Source: Pseudonocardia abyssalis (lineage in GTDB: Bacteria; Actinomycetota; Actinomycetes; Mycobacteriales; Pseudonocardiaceae). Taken from it: a DNA stretch of 64,000 nucleotides. Of the stretch, positions 45,114 to 53,824 are shown one piece after another. Under the pieces are notes generated by a model, which was not told the origin of the DNA, ran no database searches, and saw only the letters and a program-made list of their open reading frames with translations. The number at the start of each line of letters is the position of its first letter. Position 1 is the first letter of the stretch. The stretch lies in contig NZ_JADQDK010000001.1 of NCBI RefSeq assembly GCF_019263705.2, positions 3,596,001-3,660,000 on the forward strand, written 5' to 3'. A program made the translations under genes and the position numbers.

Positions 45114-46036
45114 GCGAGGACCCTCCGGTAGAGCGCGACGTGGTCGGCCCCGGCGGTGCAGCGCAGCGGCGCGCCGAGCCGGGTGTGGGCGGGGTCGGCC
45201 AGCGCGTCGGTGACGTCCAGCGTGCCGTAGACGATCACCGCGCCGGGACGGCGGGTGGCCTGCTCCCGGACGTACGGACCGCTCGCCGCGAGCGGGCGGC
45301 GCCCGCACCCCCACCAGGTGGCCAGCGTGCCGCTCGCGCTGACGGTCCGCCCGGGCACCACCGGCACCGTGACGGCCCGGGCCGCGGCGGCGAGGTCGGC
45401 GTCGCTCAGGGCCCCGGTGACGACGAGGTCCACGCCCGCTGCCGCGGCCCGCGCGCACAGCTCCGCGACCAGCGGGCCGTGCCCCGGCGACGGTCCGCCC
45501 GCGGCCACCACCCGGGGCCGCGACGGGTGCCGGGCCGCGGCGTCGAGGACGTCGGCGTGGCCCTTGCCCGGATAGACGAAGCCGAGGACGCCCAGCGTGG
45601 GGCGGTCGGCCCACACCGGCACCGCGCCGCCGTCGACCGGACGCGGCACCGGCAGCTCGACGACCGTCGCGACCCGTCCGGAGAACGCTGCGACCTTCGC
45701 CGCCTCGTGCTCCGCGGACACGACGACGGCCTCGCAGGCCGCGACGACACGCGCGTACCCCGCGGTGCGCCGCGCGTCGCGGGCCGGGTCGGGATCGGCA
45801 CCGGGCACGTCGTGCAGGGTCACCACGAGCGGGCGCCGCACGGTCGCGGCCCACGCGGTGAACGCGTCGGCGGCGGAGGCGATGTCGGGGCCCCACAGGG
45901 CGTCGGTGAACTGGGCGTGCACGAGATCGGGCCCGGCCGGACCCACCCCGTGCTCCGCGACGCGGGCCGCCAGGAGCGCGGCGTGCCGGACCACCCCGTG
46001 CCCGGCCGGGCCGGGGGCGACCGTCGCCACCCTCAT
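45107..46036 (-). CDS. GT-B (family 4-like) glycosyltransferase
   Basis: 309 residues. N-terminal MRVATVAPGPAGHGVVRHAA is the GT4 glycine-rich opening; VTLHDVPGADPDP, PTLGVLGFVYPGKGHADVLD and VVPGRTVSASGTLATWWGCG correspond to the acceptor loop, donor-domain start and C-terminal donor region. The E-x7-E motif is replaced by VSASGTLATWW, so donor use may be unusual. ATG overlaps the upstream stop (ATGA). Confidence 0.78.
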   Translation of the reverse strand: MRVATVAPGPAGHGVVRHAALLAARVAEHGVGPAGPDLVHAQFTDALWGPDIASAADAFTAWAATVRRPLVVTLHDVPGADPDPARDARRTAGYARVVAACEAVVVSAEHEAAKVAAFSGRVATVVELPVPRPVDGGAVPVWADRPTLGVLGFVYPGKGHADVLDAAARHPSRPRVVAAGGPSPGHGPLVAELCARAAAAGVDLVVTGALSDADLAAAARAVTVPVVPGRTVSASGTLATWWGCGRRPLAASGPYVREQATRRPGAVIVYGTLDVTDALADPAHTRLGAPLRCTAGADHVALYRRVLAC

Positions 46037-47040
46037 GCCGCGACCGACCGGTACACCGCGGCGTGCACCGCCGCGATCCCCTCCCGCTGCACGCGGCGCT
46101 CCTCCGGGTCGGCCCGCCACGCCGGGCGCTCGTCGTGGGCGCGGCGCACCGCGGCCCGTAGCGACTCGACGTCGAGGTGCCGCTCGTCGTGGCCGTAGAG
46201 CAGGCACGGCGCCTGCTCGGCGTAGAACCCGCAGTCGGGGGCGAGCACCGCGGTGCCCAGGTCGTGGCAGGCCTCCAGCCAGCCCGAATGGGTGCCGAAG
46301 CGGTACGGCAGGACCGAAAGGTCGAGGCCGGTGAGGTAGTCCCACAGGTCGTCGTCGGAGAACGGGGGGTGCACCCGCACGTCGACACCGGGGAGGGCCG
46401 CCGCGACGGCCCGGCCCCGCGCGTCGTCGTGCGCGTCGACCCGCAGCCGCGCGCCGGGCAGCTCCGCGACCGCGTCGGCCAGGGCGCGGGCCACCGGCAG
46501 CGGGTCTGCGTTGGCGCGCACGCTCTTCGCATGCATCCCCACGACGAACCCGTCGTGGGGCGGGCGGGGTGCCGCGATCCGGTCGGGTCCCACGACGTGC
46601 GGGTGCGGCACGACCGTCGCGGCGCGCCCCCAGCGCCGCGCGATCTCCGCCGCGGCCCCCGGGGTGAGGGTGAGCAGGGCGTCGGCGGCGGGGACGAGGA
46701 CGCCGAGCGCGGCGTCGTGGGCCGCCGGGTCGGCGTGGTGCGGGTTGCGCAGGTCGTGGACGGTCACGACGAGCGCCTTCCCGGTGTCGCGCACGGCGGC
46801 GGCCAGCGCGGTGAGGTCCGCCGGGCTGCGGTCGTCGTAGCCGAAGTGGACGTGCAGGACGTCGAACTCGGCGGCGTGCGCGCGCACCCAGGACGGGTCG
46901 AGCATCGGCGGCGGCCACCACTGCCCGGCCGGGACACCGGCGACGGGCGGGTCCGGGAGGCGCACGACGCCGTCGCGGGACCCGGGGTGCGCGAGGTGCC
47001 GCACGTAGACGTGACCTGCGGGGACCGACGCGATGCGCAC
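46033..47040 (-). CDS. GT-B (family 4-like) glycosyltransferase
   Basis: 335 residues from GTG 47040 (RIASVPAGHVYVRHLAHPG). FDVLHVHFGYDDRSPADLTA and VVTVHDLRNPHHADP belong to the N-terminal Rossmann domain; VVGMHAKSVRANADPLPVAR, LDLSVLPYRFGTHSGWLEAC and LGTAVLAPDCGFYAEQ to the donor domain. First gene of the leftward three-gene unit; 45 bases separate it from the divergent WcbI-like gene. Stop overlaps the next start (ATGA). Confidence 0.8.
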   Translation of the reverse strand: MRIASVPAGHVYVRHLAHPGSRDGVVRLPDPPVAGVPAGQWWPPPMLDPSWVRAHAAEFDVLHVHFGYDDRSPADLTALAAAVRDTGKALVVTVHDLRNPHHADPAAHDAALGVLVPAADALLTLTPGAAAEIARRWGRAATVVPHPHVVGPDRIAAPRPPHDGFVVGMHAKSVRANADPLPVARALADAVAELPGARLRVDAHDDARGRAVAAALPGVDVRVHPPFSDDDLWDYLTGLDLSVLPYRFGTHSGWLEACHDLGTAVLAPDCGFYAEQAPCLLYGHDERHLDVESLRAAVRRAHDERPAWRADPEERRVQREGIAAVHAAVYRSVAA

Positions 47041-47085
47041 CGGACCGGGTGCCCCGTCGCGCCCGCTCCCAACCGCCGGAGCAGC

Positions 47086-47988
47086 ATGCGTCACGTGGAC
47101 CCCGGACGCCGACGCCATTACGGCGACTTCTACGACGGCGTCGACGGCCCGCTCGCCCTGGTGCACGGCAACTGCCAGGCCGAGTCGCTGCGCGTGCTGC
47201 TCGCCGGGTCGCCGACGTTCGCGCCACGGCCGGTGCGGATCCCCCCGGTGCACGAGCTCACCGCCGACGACCTCCCGCACCTGCACGCCCTGCTCCCCCG
47301 CACGACGGTGCTGCTGAGCCAGCCCGTCCGCGACGGGTACCGCGACCTGCCGCTGGGCACCGCCGAGCTCACCGCCCGCCTCGCGCCGGGCGCCCGGGTG
47401 CTGCGCTGGCCCGTCGTCCGGTACGCCGGGCTGCACCCGTGGACGGTGATCGTGCGGCACCGCTCCGACATGGCGGTGGTGCCACCCGTCGTGCCGTACC
47501 ACGACCTGCGTACCCTCACCGCCGCCGCCGGGCTCCCCCCCGCCGCGGCGCCGACCGCCGCGGCGTTCCGCGCTGCGGCCGACCTGACCGTCGCCGAGCT
47601 CGCGCAGCGCGAACGGGGCACCGACGTCGGTGTCTCCGACCTGCTCCGCGGCCTCGGCGTCGATGCCGCGCACACCCTCAACCACCCCGGCAACCCCGTG
47701 CTGATCGCCCTGGCCCGCCGCGTGCAGGCCGCGCTCGGGCTGCCCGCCGACGCCGAGGAACCGGGGCGCGCGCTGCTCGGCGGGATCCGCGCCCCGCTGG
47801 ATCCCTCCGTGCTCGCCGCGCTCGGGCTCGACGCACCGCCGCGGGAGCACTGGATCGTCGACGGCGTCCCGGTCGACGACGCGGAGGTCCGGGCCGCCCA
47901 GCTCGACTGGTACCGCACGCATCCGCAGTGGGTGGCGGCCGGTCTGGAGCGGCACGCGGAGCGGATCGTCCTGCTCGGCGGGGCGTGA
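47086..47988 (+). CDS. WcbI-like polysaccharide biosynthesis protein
   Basis: 300 residues. The opening ALVHGNCQAESLRVLLAGSP is the WcbI signature, whose GNCQ residues form the active or CoA-binding site in the Burkholderia capsule protein. HALLPRTTVLLSQPVRDGYR, RWPVVRYAGLHPW and NHPGNPVL further support the family. WcbI-type proteins are proposed acetyltransferases acting on surface polysaccharides. ATG with GGAG five bases upstream. It lies between the two arms of the glycan cassette. Confidence 0.82.
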   Translation: MRHVDPGRRRHYGDFYDGVDGPLALVHGNCQAESLRVLLAGSPTFAPRPVRIPPVHELTADDLPHLHALLPRTTVLLSQPVRDGYRDLPLGTAELTARLAPGARVLRWPVVRYAGLHPWTVIVRHRSDMAVVPPVVPYHDLRTLTAAAGLPPAAAPTAAAFRAAADLTVAELAQRERGTDVGVSDLLRGLGVDAAHTLNHPGNPVLIALARRVQAALGLPADAEEPGRALLGGIRAPLDPSVLAALGLDAPPREHWIVDGVPVDDAEVRAAQLDWYRTHPQWVAAGLERHAERIVLLGGA

Positions 47989-48068
47989 CCGGCGTCGCAG
48001 GCGTGGGTGGGGCCCGGACGGGGTAGACCACGGAAGCCCCCTAGCCCGCTGATCACCGGGAGTCACCC

Positions 48069-48092
48069 ATGCCCCGCTCCACCTCCCGTTGA
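48069..48092 (+). CDS. Possible seven-codon leader ORF coupled to the next gene
   Basis: ATG at 48069 with GGGAG six bases upstream encodes MPRSTSR and stops at TGA 48090-48092, overlapping the TTG start of the glycosyltransferase (TTGA). The glycosyltransferase itself has no visible RBS, so re-initiation from this ORF could drive it. A frameshift in the first codons of the larger gene is the alternative. Confidence 0.35.
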   Translation: MPRSTSR

Positions 48093-49153
48093 GCACCTAC
48101 CGCGTGGCCCTGATCGCCTCGGCCCGGTACCCGATCCGTGAACCGTTCCCCGGGGGGCTGGAGGCCCACACGTGGCAGCTCGCCTCCCGGCTGCGCGAGC
48201 GCGGCCACGAGGTCACCGTGTTCGGCGGCGCCGGTTCCGACCCCGCTCTCGACGTCCGCGAGATGGCCCCGCTGCCGGCGCTGTCGGCACACGCGCGCAG
48301 TGACGTGAGCATGCCCGCGGAGTGGTTCCTCGCCGAACACCACGCGTACCTCGGCCTGATGCTGGAGCTGGCCGCGCCCGACGCCCCGTACGACGTCGTG
48401 CACAACAACTCGCTGCACTACCTGCCGGTCGCGATGGGCCCGGCGGTCGTACGGCCGGTCCTCACGACGCTGCACACGCCGCCGACGCCGTGGCTGGAGT
48501 CGGCGGTCCGGCTGCCGCGCACCGCGTCGACCCCCCGGTTCGCCGCGGTCAGCCGCACCACCGCCGAGCAGTGGCGCGGTCTCGTCCCGGACATCCGGGT
48601 GGTGCGCAACGGCGTCGACACCGCGGCCTGGACACCCGGCCCCGGAGGCGACACCCCCGTGTGGTCCGGCCGGATCGTGCCGGAGAAGGGACCGGTCGAG
48701 TCCATCCGGGCGGCCCGCGCCGCCGGCACCGGGCTCCGGCTGGCCGGGCCCCGCCCCGACCGGGACTTCTACGACGCGGAGGTCGCCCCGCTGCTCGGCG
48801 ACGGCGTCGAGTGGGTCGGGCACCTCGACCACGCCGCGCTCGCCCGGCTCGTCGGGTCGGCGTCGGTGGCGGTCGTGGCGCCGTGCTGGGACGAGCCGTA
48901 CGGGCTGGTCGTCGCCGAGGCGCTGGCCTGCGGCACCCCGATCGCCGGGTTCGCCCGCGGGGCCCTGCCCGAGCTGCTCGACGACACCTGCGGGGTGCTC
49001 GCCGCCCCCGGTGACGTCGACGGCCTCGCCACCGCGATCCGCGCTGCGGCGGAGCTGGACCGCTCCGCCGTCCGTAGGCGCGCGGTGGAGTTCTGCTCGG
49101 TGCAGGCGATGGTCCGCGGCTACGAGGACCTCTACGACGAGCTCGCCGCGTGA
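48089..49153 (+). CDS. Family 4 glycosyltransferase
   Basis: 354-residue retaining GT-B enzyme. N-terminal IASARYPIREPFPGGLEAHT, acceptor side DVVHNNSLHYLP, donor domain VRNGVDTAAW, VWSGRIVPEKGPVESIRAAR, and the E-x7-E motif in CWDEPYGLVVAEALACGTPI. Start TTG 48089 (no nearer ATG/GTG keeps the opening strand). First gene of the rightward six-gene unit; the stop overlaps the next gene's GTG by 4 bases. Confidence 0.88.
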   Translation: MSTYRVALIASARYPIREPFPGGLEAHTWQLASRLRERGHEVTVFGGAGSDPALDVREMAPLPALSAHARSDVSMPAEWFLAEHHAYLGLMLELAAPDAPYDVVHNNSLHYLPVAMGPAVVRPVLTTLHTPPTPWLESAVRLPRTASTPRFAAVSRTTAEQWRGLVPDIRVVRNGVDTAAWTPGPGGDTPVWSGRIVPEKGPVESIRAARAAGTGLRLAGPRPDRDFYDAEVAPLLGDGVEWVGHLDHAALARLVGSASVAVVAPCWDEPYGLVVAEALACGTPIAGFARGALPELLDDTCGVLAAPGDVDGLATAIRAAAELDRSAVRRRAVEFCSVQAMVRGYEDLYDELAA

Positions 49154-50130
49154 TCGCCTACTACGTGCACCACCAGGGCAGCGGTCACCTCCAGCGGGCC
49201 ACCGCGGTGACGGCGGCGGCCCGCGCGGCGGTCGTCGGGCTCTCCTCGCGGCCCCGCCCGGAGGGCTGGAGCGGCGAGTGGGTCGAGCTGCCCGGTGACA
49301 GCGACGGCGCCGTCGACGACGTGACCGCGGGCGGCACCCTGCACTGGGCCCCGCGCCGCCACCCCGGCCTGAGCGAGCGGATGCGGATGATCTCCGAGGT
49401 CGTGGCGCGCGCCCGGCTGGTCGTCGTCGACGTGTCGGTGGAGGTGGCGCTGCTCGCGCGGCTGCACGGTGTCCCGGTGGTGGTGCTGGCCCAGCCGGGC
49501 GACCGCACCGACCGCGCCCACCGCACGGCCTACGACCTCGCCGACCGGCTGCTCGCACCGTGGCCCGAGCGCCCGTCCGACGGCTGGCCCGCCGGGTGGA
49601 CCGCCAAGACCGTGCACCTGGGGGCGCTGTCCCGCTTCGACGCGCACCCGGTGCCGCCGCCCGGTGACCCGCGCCGTGTGCTCGTGCTCTGGGGATCCGG
49701 CGGGCTCGACGTCACCTCAGCCGACCTCGCCGCCGCCGCGGCCGCGACGCCCGACCGGCACTGGGTCGTCGCCGGGCCGTCCGGGACCGGCGGGCCGCCG
49801 AACCTGACGTGGCTGGGCTGGGTCGACGACGTCTGGGCGGAGCTGTCGGGTGCCGGGATCGTCGTGACGCACGCGGGACAGAACGCGCTCGCCGAGGTGG
49901 CCGCGGCCCGTCGACCGGCCGTCGTCGTGCCGCAACGGCGGCCGCACGGCGAGCAGGCGTCGACCGGCCGGGCACTGCACCGGGCCGGGATCGCCGTCAC
50001 CGCCTGGCCGGACCCGGCGGCGTGGGCCGCCCTGCTGGAGCGGGCGGGTGACGGCTCGGCGTGGTCGGGGTGGTCGACCGGCGACGGGGCCGCGCGCGCG
50101 GCCGCCGTGCTCGACGAGCTGGCTGCATGA
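49150..50130 (+). CDS. MurG/GT28-like glycosyltransferase
   Basis: 326 residues. MIAYYVHHQGSGHLQRATAV resembles the MurG/GT1 opening loop with GSGHLQR; the C-terminal half has RVLVLWGSGGLDVTS, LTWLGWVDDVWAELSGAGIV and VTHAGQNALAEVAAARRPAV, typical of UDP-sugar binding. GTG start within the upstream stop (GTGA); stop overlaps the next ATG (ATGA). Confidence 0.83.
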   Translation: MIAYYVHHQGSGHLQRATAVTAAARAAVVGLSSRPRPEGWSGEWVELPGDSDGAVDDVTAGGTLHWAPRRHPGLSERMRMISEVVARARLVVVDVSVEVALLARLHGVPVVVLAQPGDRTDRAHRTAYDLADRLLAPWPERPSDGWPAGWTAKTVHLGALSRFDAHPVPPPGDPRRVLVLWGSGGLDVTSADLAAAAAATPDRHWVVAGPSGTGGPPNLTWLGWVDDVWAELSGAGIVVTHAGQNALAEVAAARRPAVVVPQRRPHGEQASTGRALHRAGIAVTAWPDPAAWAALLERAGDGSAWSGWSTGDGAARAAAVLDELAA

Positions 50131-50957
50131 GACCGCCGACCGTCGCCGTCGTCACGATCACCCGCGACCGCGACGCCCACCTGCACCGCCAGCGCGTCGG
50201 GCTCGCCGCGGACCCGCCGGACCGGCACGTCGTCGTCGGGATGGGGGTGCGGCCCGCCCTCGCCGACGTGCCCGGCGCGCCGCCGGTGACGGTCGTCGAG
50301 GTCCCGGTCCCGGACTCCGGTCTGCCATTGGCCGCGGCCCGCAACGCCGGTGCGGCCGCCGCCGACGCCGACCTGCTCGTGTTCCTCGACGTCGACTGCA
50401 TCCCCGCACCCGCCATGCTGCGTCGCTACGCCGACGCCGTCCGCCGCGTCGACGGGCCCGCGCTGCTGTGCGGGCCCGTGCACTACCTGCCCCCGCCCCC
50501 GGACGGCGGCTACCCGGTCGACGGCCTCGCCGCCCTCGCCCCGCCGCACCCCGCCCGCCCCGCCCCGCCCGACGGCGAGATCGTCGCCGAGACCCGGTTC
50601 GCGCTGTTCTGGTCGCTGTCCTTCGCCGTCACGGCGGCCACCTGGACGGCGCTCGGCGGCTTCTGCACCGACTACACCGGCTACGGCGGCGAGGACACCG
50701 ACTTCGCCTGCGCCGCACAGGACGCCGGGGCCGGGCTGTTCTGGGTGGGCGGCGCGGACGCGTTCCACCAGCACCATCCCCCCGCCCGGGAGACCCCCGC
50801 GCGGATCGCGGAGATCGTGCGCAACGCGCGGCTGTTCCACCGCCGCCGCGGCTGGTGGCCGATGACCGGCTGGCTCGACGACCTGGCCGCCCGCGGTGTC
50901 GTCGTCTTCGACCCCGATCGCGGCGTCCTGCACCTCACCCCGGGAGGTCCCCCGTGA
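50127..50957 (+). CDS. Family 2 glycosyltransferase
   Basis: 276 residues. VAVVTITRDRDAHLHRQRVG, LAAARNAGAAAADADLLVFL, DxD motif LDVDCIPAPAMLRRYA and galactosyl-type motif YTGYGGEDTDFACAAQDAGA. Like the gene at 43926 it belongs to the galactofuranosyl/chondroitin-type GT2 group with a C-terminal GGEDxDF. ATG overlaps the upstream stop, and the stop overlaps the next GTG. Confidence 0.88.
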   Translation: MRPPTVAVVTITRDRDAHLHRQRVGLAADPPDRHVVVGMGVRPALADVPGAPPVTVVEVPVPDSGLPLAAARNAGAAAADADLLVFLDVDCIPAPAMLRRYADAVRRVDGPALLCGPVHYLPPPPDGGYPVDGLAALAPPHPARPAPPDGEIVAETRFALFWSLSFAVTAATWTALGGFCTDYTGYGGEDTDFACAAQDAGAGLFWVGGADAFHQHHPPARETPARIAEIVRNARLFHRRRGWWPMTGWLDDLAARGVVVFDPDRGVLHLTPGGPP

Positions 50958-51874
50958 CCACGCTGCTCGACGCCGCTCCCCCCGGGCCCGCGCCCGACCT
51001 CGCCGACGCCGTCCGCCAGCCGCTGCCCCTCCCCGGCCACGGCGACACCCCCGGCCGCTGGCGGGCCCTGGCCGCGTGGGGCCGCACCGACCTCGTCCTC
51101 GCCCGGCTGGCCGAGGGCCACACCGACGCGCTGGCGATCCTCGCCGAGGCCGGGTGCACCCCCGTCCCCGGCGCGCTCTACGGCGTGTGGGCGGCCCGGT
51201 CCGGCGGGATCGGTGCCGAGCTGCACGACGGGGCGGTGCGCGGGACCGTCCGGTTCTGCTCCGGCGCGCACCGGCTCGACCGGGCCCTGGTGATCGCCGA
51301 CGCGCTGATCGTCGACGTCGACCTGCGCGATCCCCGCGTCCGCCCCGTCGAGGGCACCTGGAATCCGGCCGGGATGGCGGCGAGCGACAGCGTCGACGTC
51401 GAGTTCTCCGCGGTGCCGGCCGAGGTCACCGTGGGCCCGCCGGGCTTCTACACCGGCCGTCCGGGGTTCTGGTGGGGCGGCGGCGGGGTCGCGGCCGTGT
51501 GGCTGGGTGGCGCAGCCGGGGTCGTCGACGACGTGCGCGACGCCGCGGGCACCGACCCGCACCGCCTCGCCCACCTCGGCGCCCTGCACACCGCGCTGGC
51601 GACGACCGACGCCCTGCTCGCCCGTACCGCGGCCGCGATCGACGCCGACCCGGTCGCCGACCACACCACCGCGGTCTGGACCGCCCGCGCCGCCGCCGAG
51701 CACCTGTGCCGCACGGTCGGTGACCTCGCCCCCCGCCTCGCCGGGGCCACCGTGCTCAGCCGCCACGGCCGCCTCGGGGCGCGCCTCGCCGACCTCGGCG
51801 TCTACGTCCGCCAGCACCACGCCGAACGCGACCTCGCCGCCCTCGGCGCTCGGGTCGTGGAGGAGGAGTCATGA
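50954..51874 (+). CDS. Acyl-CoA dehydrogenase-like protein in glycan operon
   Basis: 306 residues, shorter than true acyl-CoA dehydrogenases (about 380). Middle beta-domain remnants GTVRFCSGAHRLDRALVIAD and VDVEFSAVPAEVTVGPPGFY, then GFWWGGGGVAAVWLGGAAGV and a helical C-terminus. The N-terminal helical domain is reduced and no catalytic Glu can be placed. It may be a non-catalytic or specialised FAD protein acting on a lipid or sugar carrier. Coupled on both sides (GTGA, ATGA). Confidence 0.75.
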   Translation: MTTLLDAAPPGPAPDLADAVRQPLPLPGHGDTPGRWRALAAWGRTDLVLARLAEGHTDALAILAEAGCTPVPGALYGVWAARSGGIGAELHDGAVRGTVRFCSGAHRLDRALVIADALIVDVDLRDPRVRPVEGTWNPAGMAASDSVDVEFSAVPAEVTVGPPGFYTGRPGFWWGGGGVAAVWLGGAAGVVDDVRDAAGTDPHRLAHLGALHTALATTDALLARTAAAIDADPVADHTTAVWTARAAAEHLCRTVGDLAPRLAGATVLSRHGRLGARLADLGVYVRQHHAERDLAALGARVVEEES

Positions 51875-53121
51875 CCGGACCCTGGTTGCGGGACCCGCCG
51901 CCGCGCCCGCTCGACCTGGGCATCCTGGGCCACCGCGTGGTCGTCGTCGCCGCCCATCCCGACGACGAGACGCTCGGCGCGGGCGGCCTGATGCGGGCCG
52001 TGCACGAGTCGGGCGGGCAGGTCGAGCTCGTCGTCGCCACCGACGGGGAGGCCGCGTTCCCCGACCTCGACGGGCCGGCCCGCGACGCGCTGGCCGCCAC
52101 CCGCCGTCGCGAGACCGACGACGCACTCGCCGCGCTGGGCCTGTCCGGCGTGCCGGTGCACCGGCTCGGAATGCCCGACTCGGCCCTCGACGCCGACACG
52201 TTGGCCACCGCTCTGGAACCGCTGCTGCGCGACGCCGACGCCTGGGTCGCGCCCTGGGCGGGAGACCCGCATCCCGACCACACCGCCGCCGGGCTCGCCG
52301 CCGCGGCCGCCTCCCCGGTGACGGCCACGGGCTGGACGTACCCGATCTGGATGTGGGCGTGGCTGGAACCGGACGACCCGTCGATCCCGTGGTCCCACGC
52401 CCACGCCCACCCCCTCGACGAGACCGCGCGGACGGCGAAGCGGCGGGCGCTGGCCTGCTACGCGTCGCAGACCGGCGGCCCGGCCCCGATCGTGCCGCCC
52501 GACGTGCTCGCGCACTTCGACACCGGCACCGAGGTCGTGTTCCGCACCCCGCCGGGTGGATCCGCCCCCCGGGAGCGGTTCGACACGCTCTACGCCGGCG
52601 ACGACGGCGACCCCTGGGCGACCCGCACCAGCTGGTACGAGCGACGCAAGCGTGCGGTGCTGCTGGCCAGCCTGCCCCGGGAGCGGTACCGGCACGCCGC
52701 CGAGCCCGCGTGCGGGACCGGGGCGCTCACCGTCGAGCTCGCCGAGCGCTGCGACCGGCTCGACGCCTCCGGCTTCTCCCCGGCCGCGGTCGCCGCCACC
52801 CGGGGCTCGGTCGACGGCGTCCCGGTGATCCGGGCGGCACTGCCCCACCCGGACGCCCTGCCCGACGGGATCGACCTCGCCGTCGTCAGCGAGGTCCTCT
52901 ACTACCTCGACGACGCCACGCTGGCCGCCACGGTCGACCGCCTCGCCGACGCGGTGCTCCCCGGCGGCGACATCGTGATCGCGCACTGGCGCGGCTGGCC
53001 CGCCGAGGCACCGCGCGACGCCGAGGCCACCCACCGCGAGCTGCTCGACGACCCGCGCTTCGTCCCGCTCGTCACGCACGTCGACGAGGACTTCCTGCTG
53101 CACGTGCTGCGGCGCGCGTAG
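51871..53121 (+). CDS. Bifunctional PIG-L deacetylase / SAM-dependent methyltransferase
   Basis: 416 residues, two domains. Residues 1-230: LmbE/PIG-L zinc deacetylase with AHPDDE (28-33), DGEAAFPD and WAGDPHPDHTAAG (third ligand His near 138). Residues 245-416: NodS-like methyltransferase starting SWYERRKRAVLL, with AEPACGTGALTVELAERCDR as the SAM loop and VVSEVLYYLDDATL as motif IV. It probably removes an N-acetyl from a sugar intermediate and methylates the product. ATG overlaps the upstream stop. Confidence 0.9.
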   Translation: MTGPWLRDPPPRPLDLGILGHRVVVVAAHPDDETLGAGGLMRAVHESGGQVELVVATDGEAAFPDLDGPARDALAATRRRETDDALAALGLSGVPVHRLGMPDSALDADTLATALEPLLRDADAWVAPWAGDPHPDHTAAGLAAAAASPVTATGWTYPIWMWAWLEPDDPSIPWSHAHAHPLDETARTAKRRALACYASQTGGPAPIVPPDVLAHFDTGTEVVFRTPPGGSAPRERFDTLYAGDDGDPWATRTSWYERRKRAVLLASLPRERYRHAAEPACGTGALTVELAERCDRLDASGFSPAAVAATRGSVDGVPVIRAALPHPDALPDGIDLAVVSEVLYYLDDATLAATVDRLADAVLPGGDIVIAHWRGWPAEAPRDAEATHRELLDDPRFVPLVTHVDEDFLLHVLRRA

Positions 53122-53780
53122 TGGACGCCGTAGGGGTCCTCGTCCCGGCCCGCGACGAGGAGGACCGGGTCGCCGCGTGCCTGCGCAGCGTCCTCGCCGC
53201 GTTCCCCCCGGGCGTCGCGACCGCGGTGGTCGTCGTCCTCGACCGCTGCACCGACCGCACCGCCGAGCGCGTCCCCGCCGGCGTCGACGTCCTGACCAAC
53301 GCCCACCCGTCGAGCGTCGGGGAGCTGCGCGACCGCGGCGTGCGGCACCTGCTGGGTCGCCTGGCCGGCCACCGCCCGGAGCGGACCTGGCTGCTCAGCA
53401 CCGACGCCGACACCGTCGTCGGCCCGGACTGGGTCACCGACCACCTCCGCCACGCCGCCGCGGGCGCGCACGCCGTGGCCGGGCTGGCCGATCTCGACAC
53501 GCCGGTCGACGGGGCCTACGCGCGGCTCGTCCGCTCCGGCATCCGGGCCGACGGCCACACCCACGTCTACGGGGCCAACCTCGGCGTCCGCGCCGACGCC
53601 TACCTCGCGACGGGCGGCTTCCCGGCCGCGGTGCACGGCGAGGACCACGCGCTGGTCGGGATGCTGCGGGCGGGCGGGTTCCGGGTCGTCACGGCACTGG
53701 ACGGACGGGTCCGCACGAGCGGGCGGACCGTCGGCCGCGCCCCCGGTGGCCTGGCCGACCTGCTCGCCGGGCTGGTGTGA
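53121..53780 (+). CDS. Family 2 glycosyltransferase
   Basis: 219 residues. VGVLVPARDEEDRVAACLRS, VVLDRCTDRTAER and DxD-type LLSTDADTVVGPDWVTDHLR, then GANLGVRADAYLATGGFPAA and HGEDHALVGMLRAGGF. It resembles GT2 enzymes paired with PIG-L/methyltransferase fusions. GTG start overlaps the upstream TAG by one base. Last gene of the rightward cassette; a hairpin follows. Confidence 0.86.
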   Translation: MDAVGVLVPARDEEDRVAACLRSVLAAFPPGVATAVVVVLDRCTDRTAERVPAGVDVLTNAHPSSVGELRDRGVRHLLGRLAGHRPERTWLLSTDADTVVGPDWVTDHLRHAAAGAHAVAGLADLDTPVDGAYARLVRSGIRADGHTHVYGANLGVRADAYLATGGFPAAVHGEDHALVGMLRAGGFRVVTALDGRVRTSGRTVGRAPGGLADLLAGLV

Positions 53781-53794
53781 GCCAGTCGGGGTTG

Positions 53795-53820
53795 GCCGGG
53801 TGACGGGCCGGGCACCCGGC
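53795..53820 (+). terminator. Hairpin closing the glycan operon
   Basis: GCCGGGTG (53795-53802) and CACCCGGC (53813-53820) pair 8/8 with a 10-base loop, 14 bases after the last glycosyltransferase stop and 4 bases before the next ATG. No T-run. Confidence 0.5.
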
Positions 53821-53824
53821 TCGC

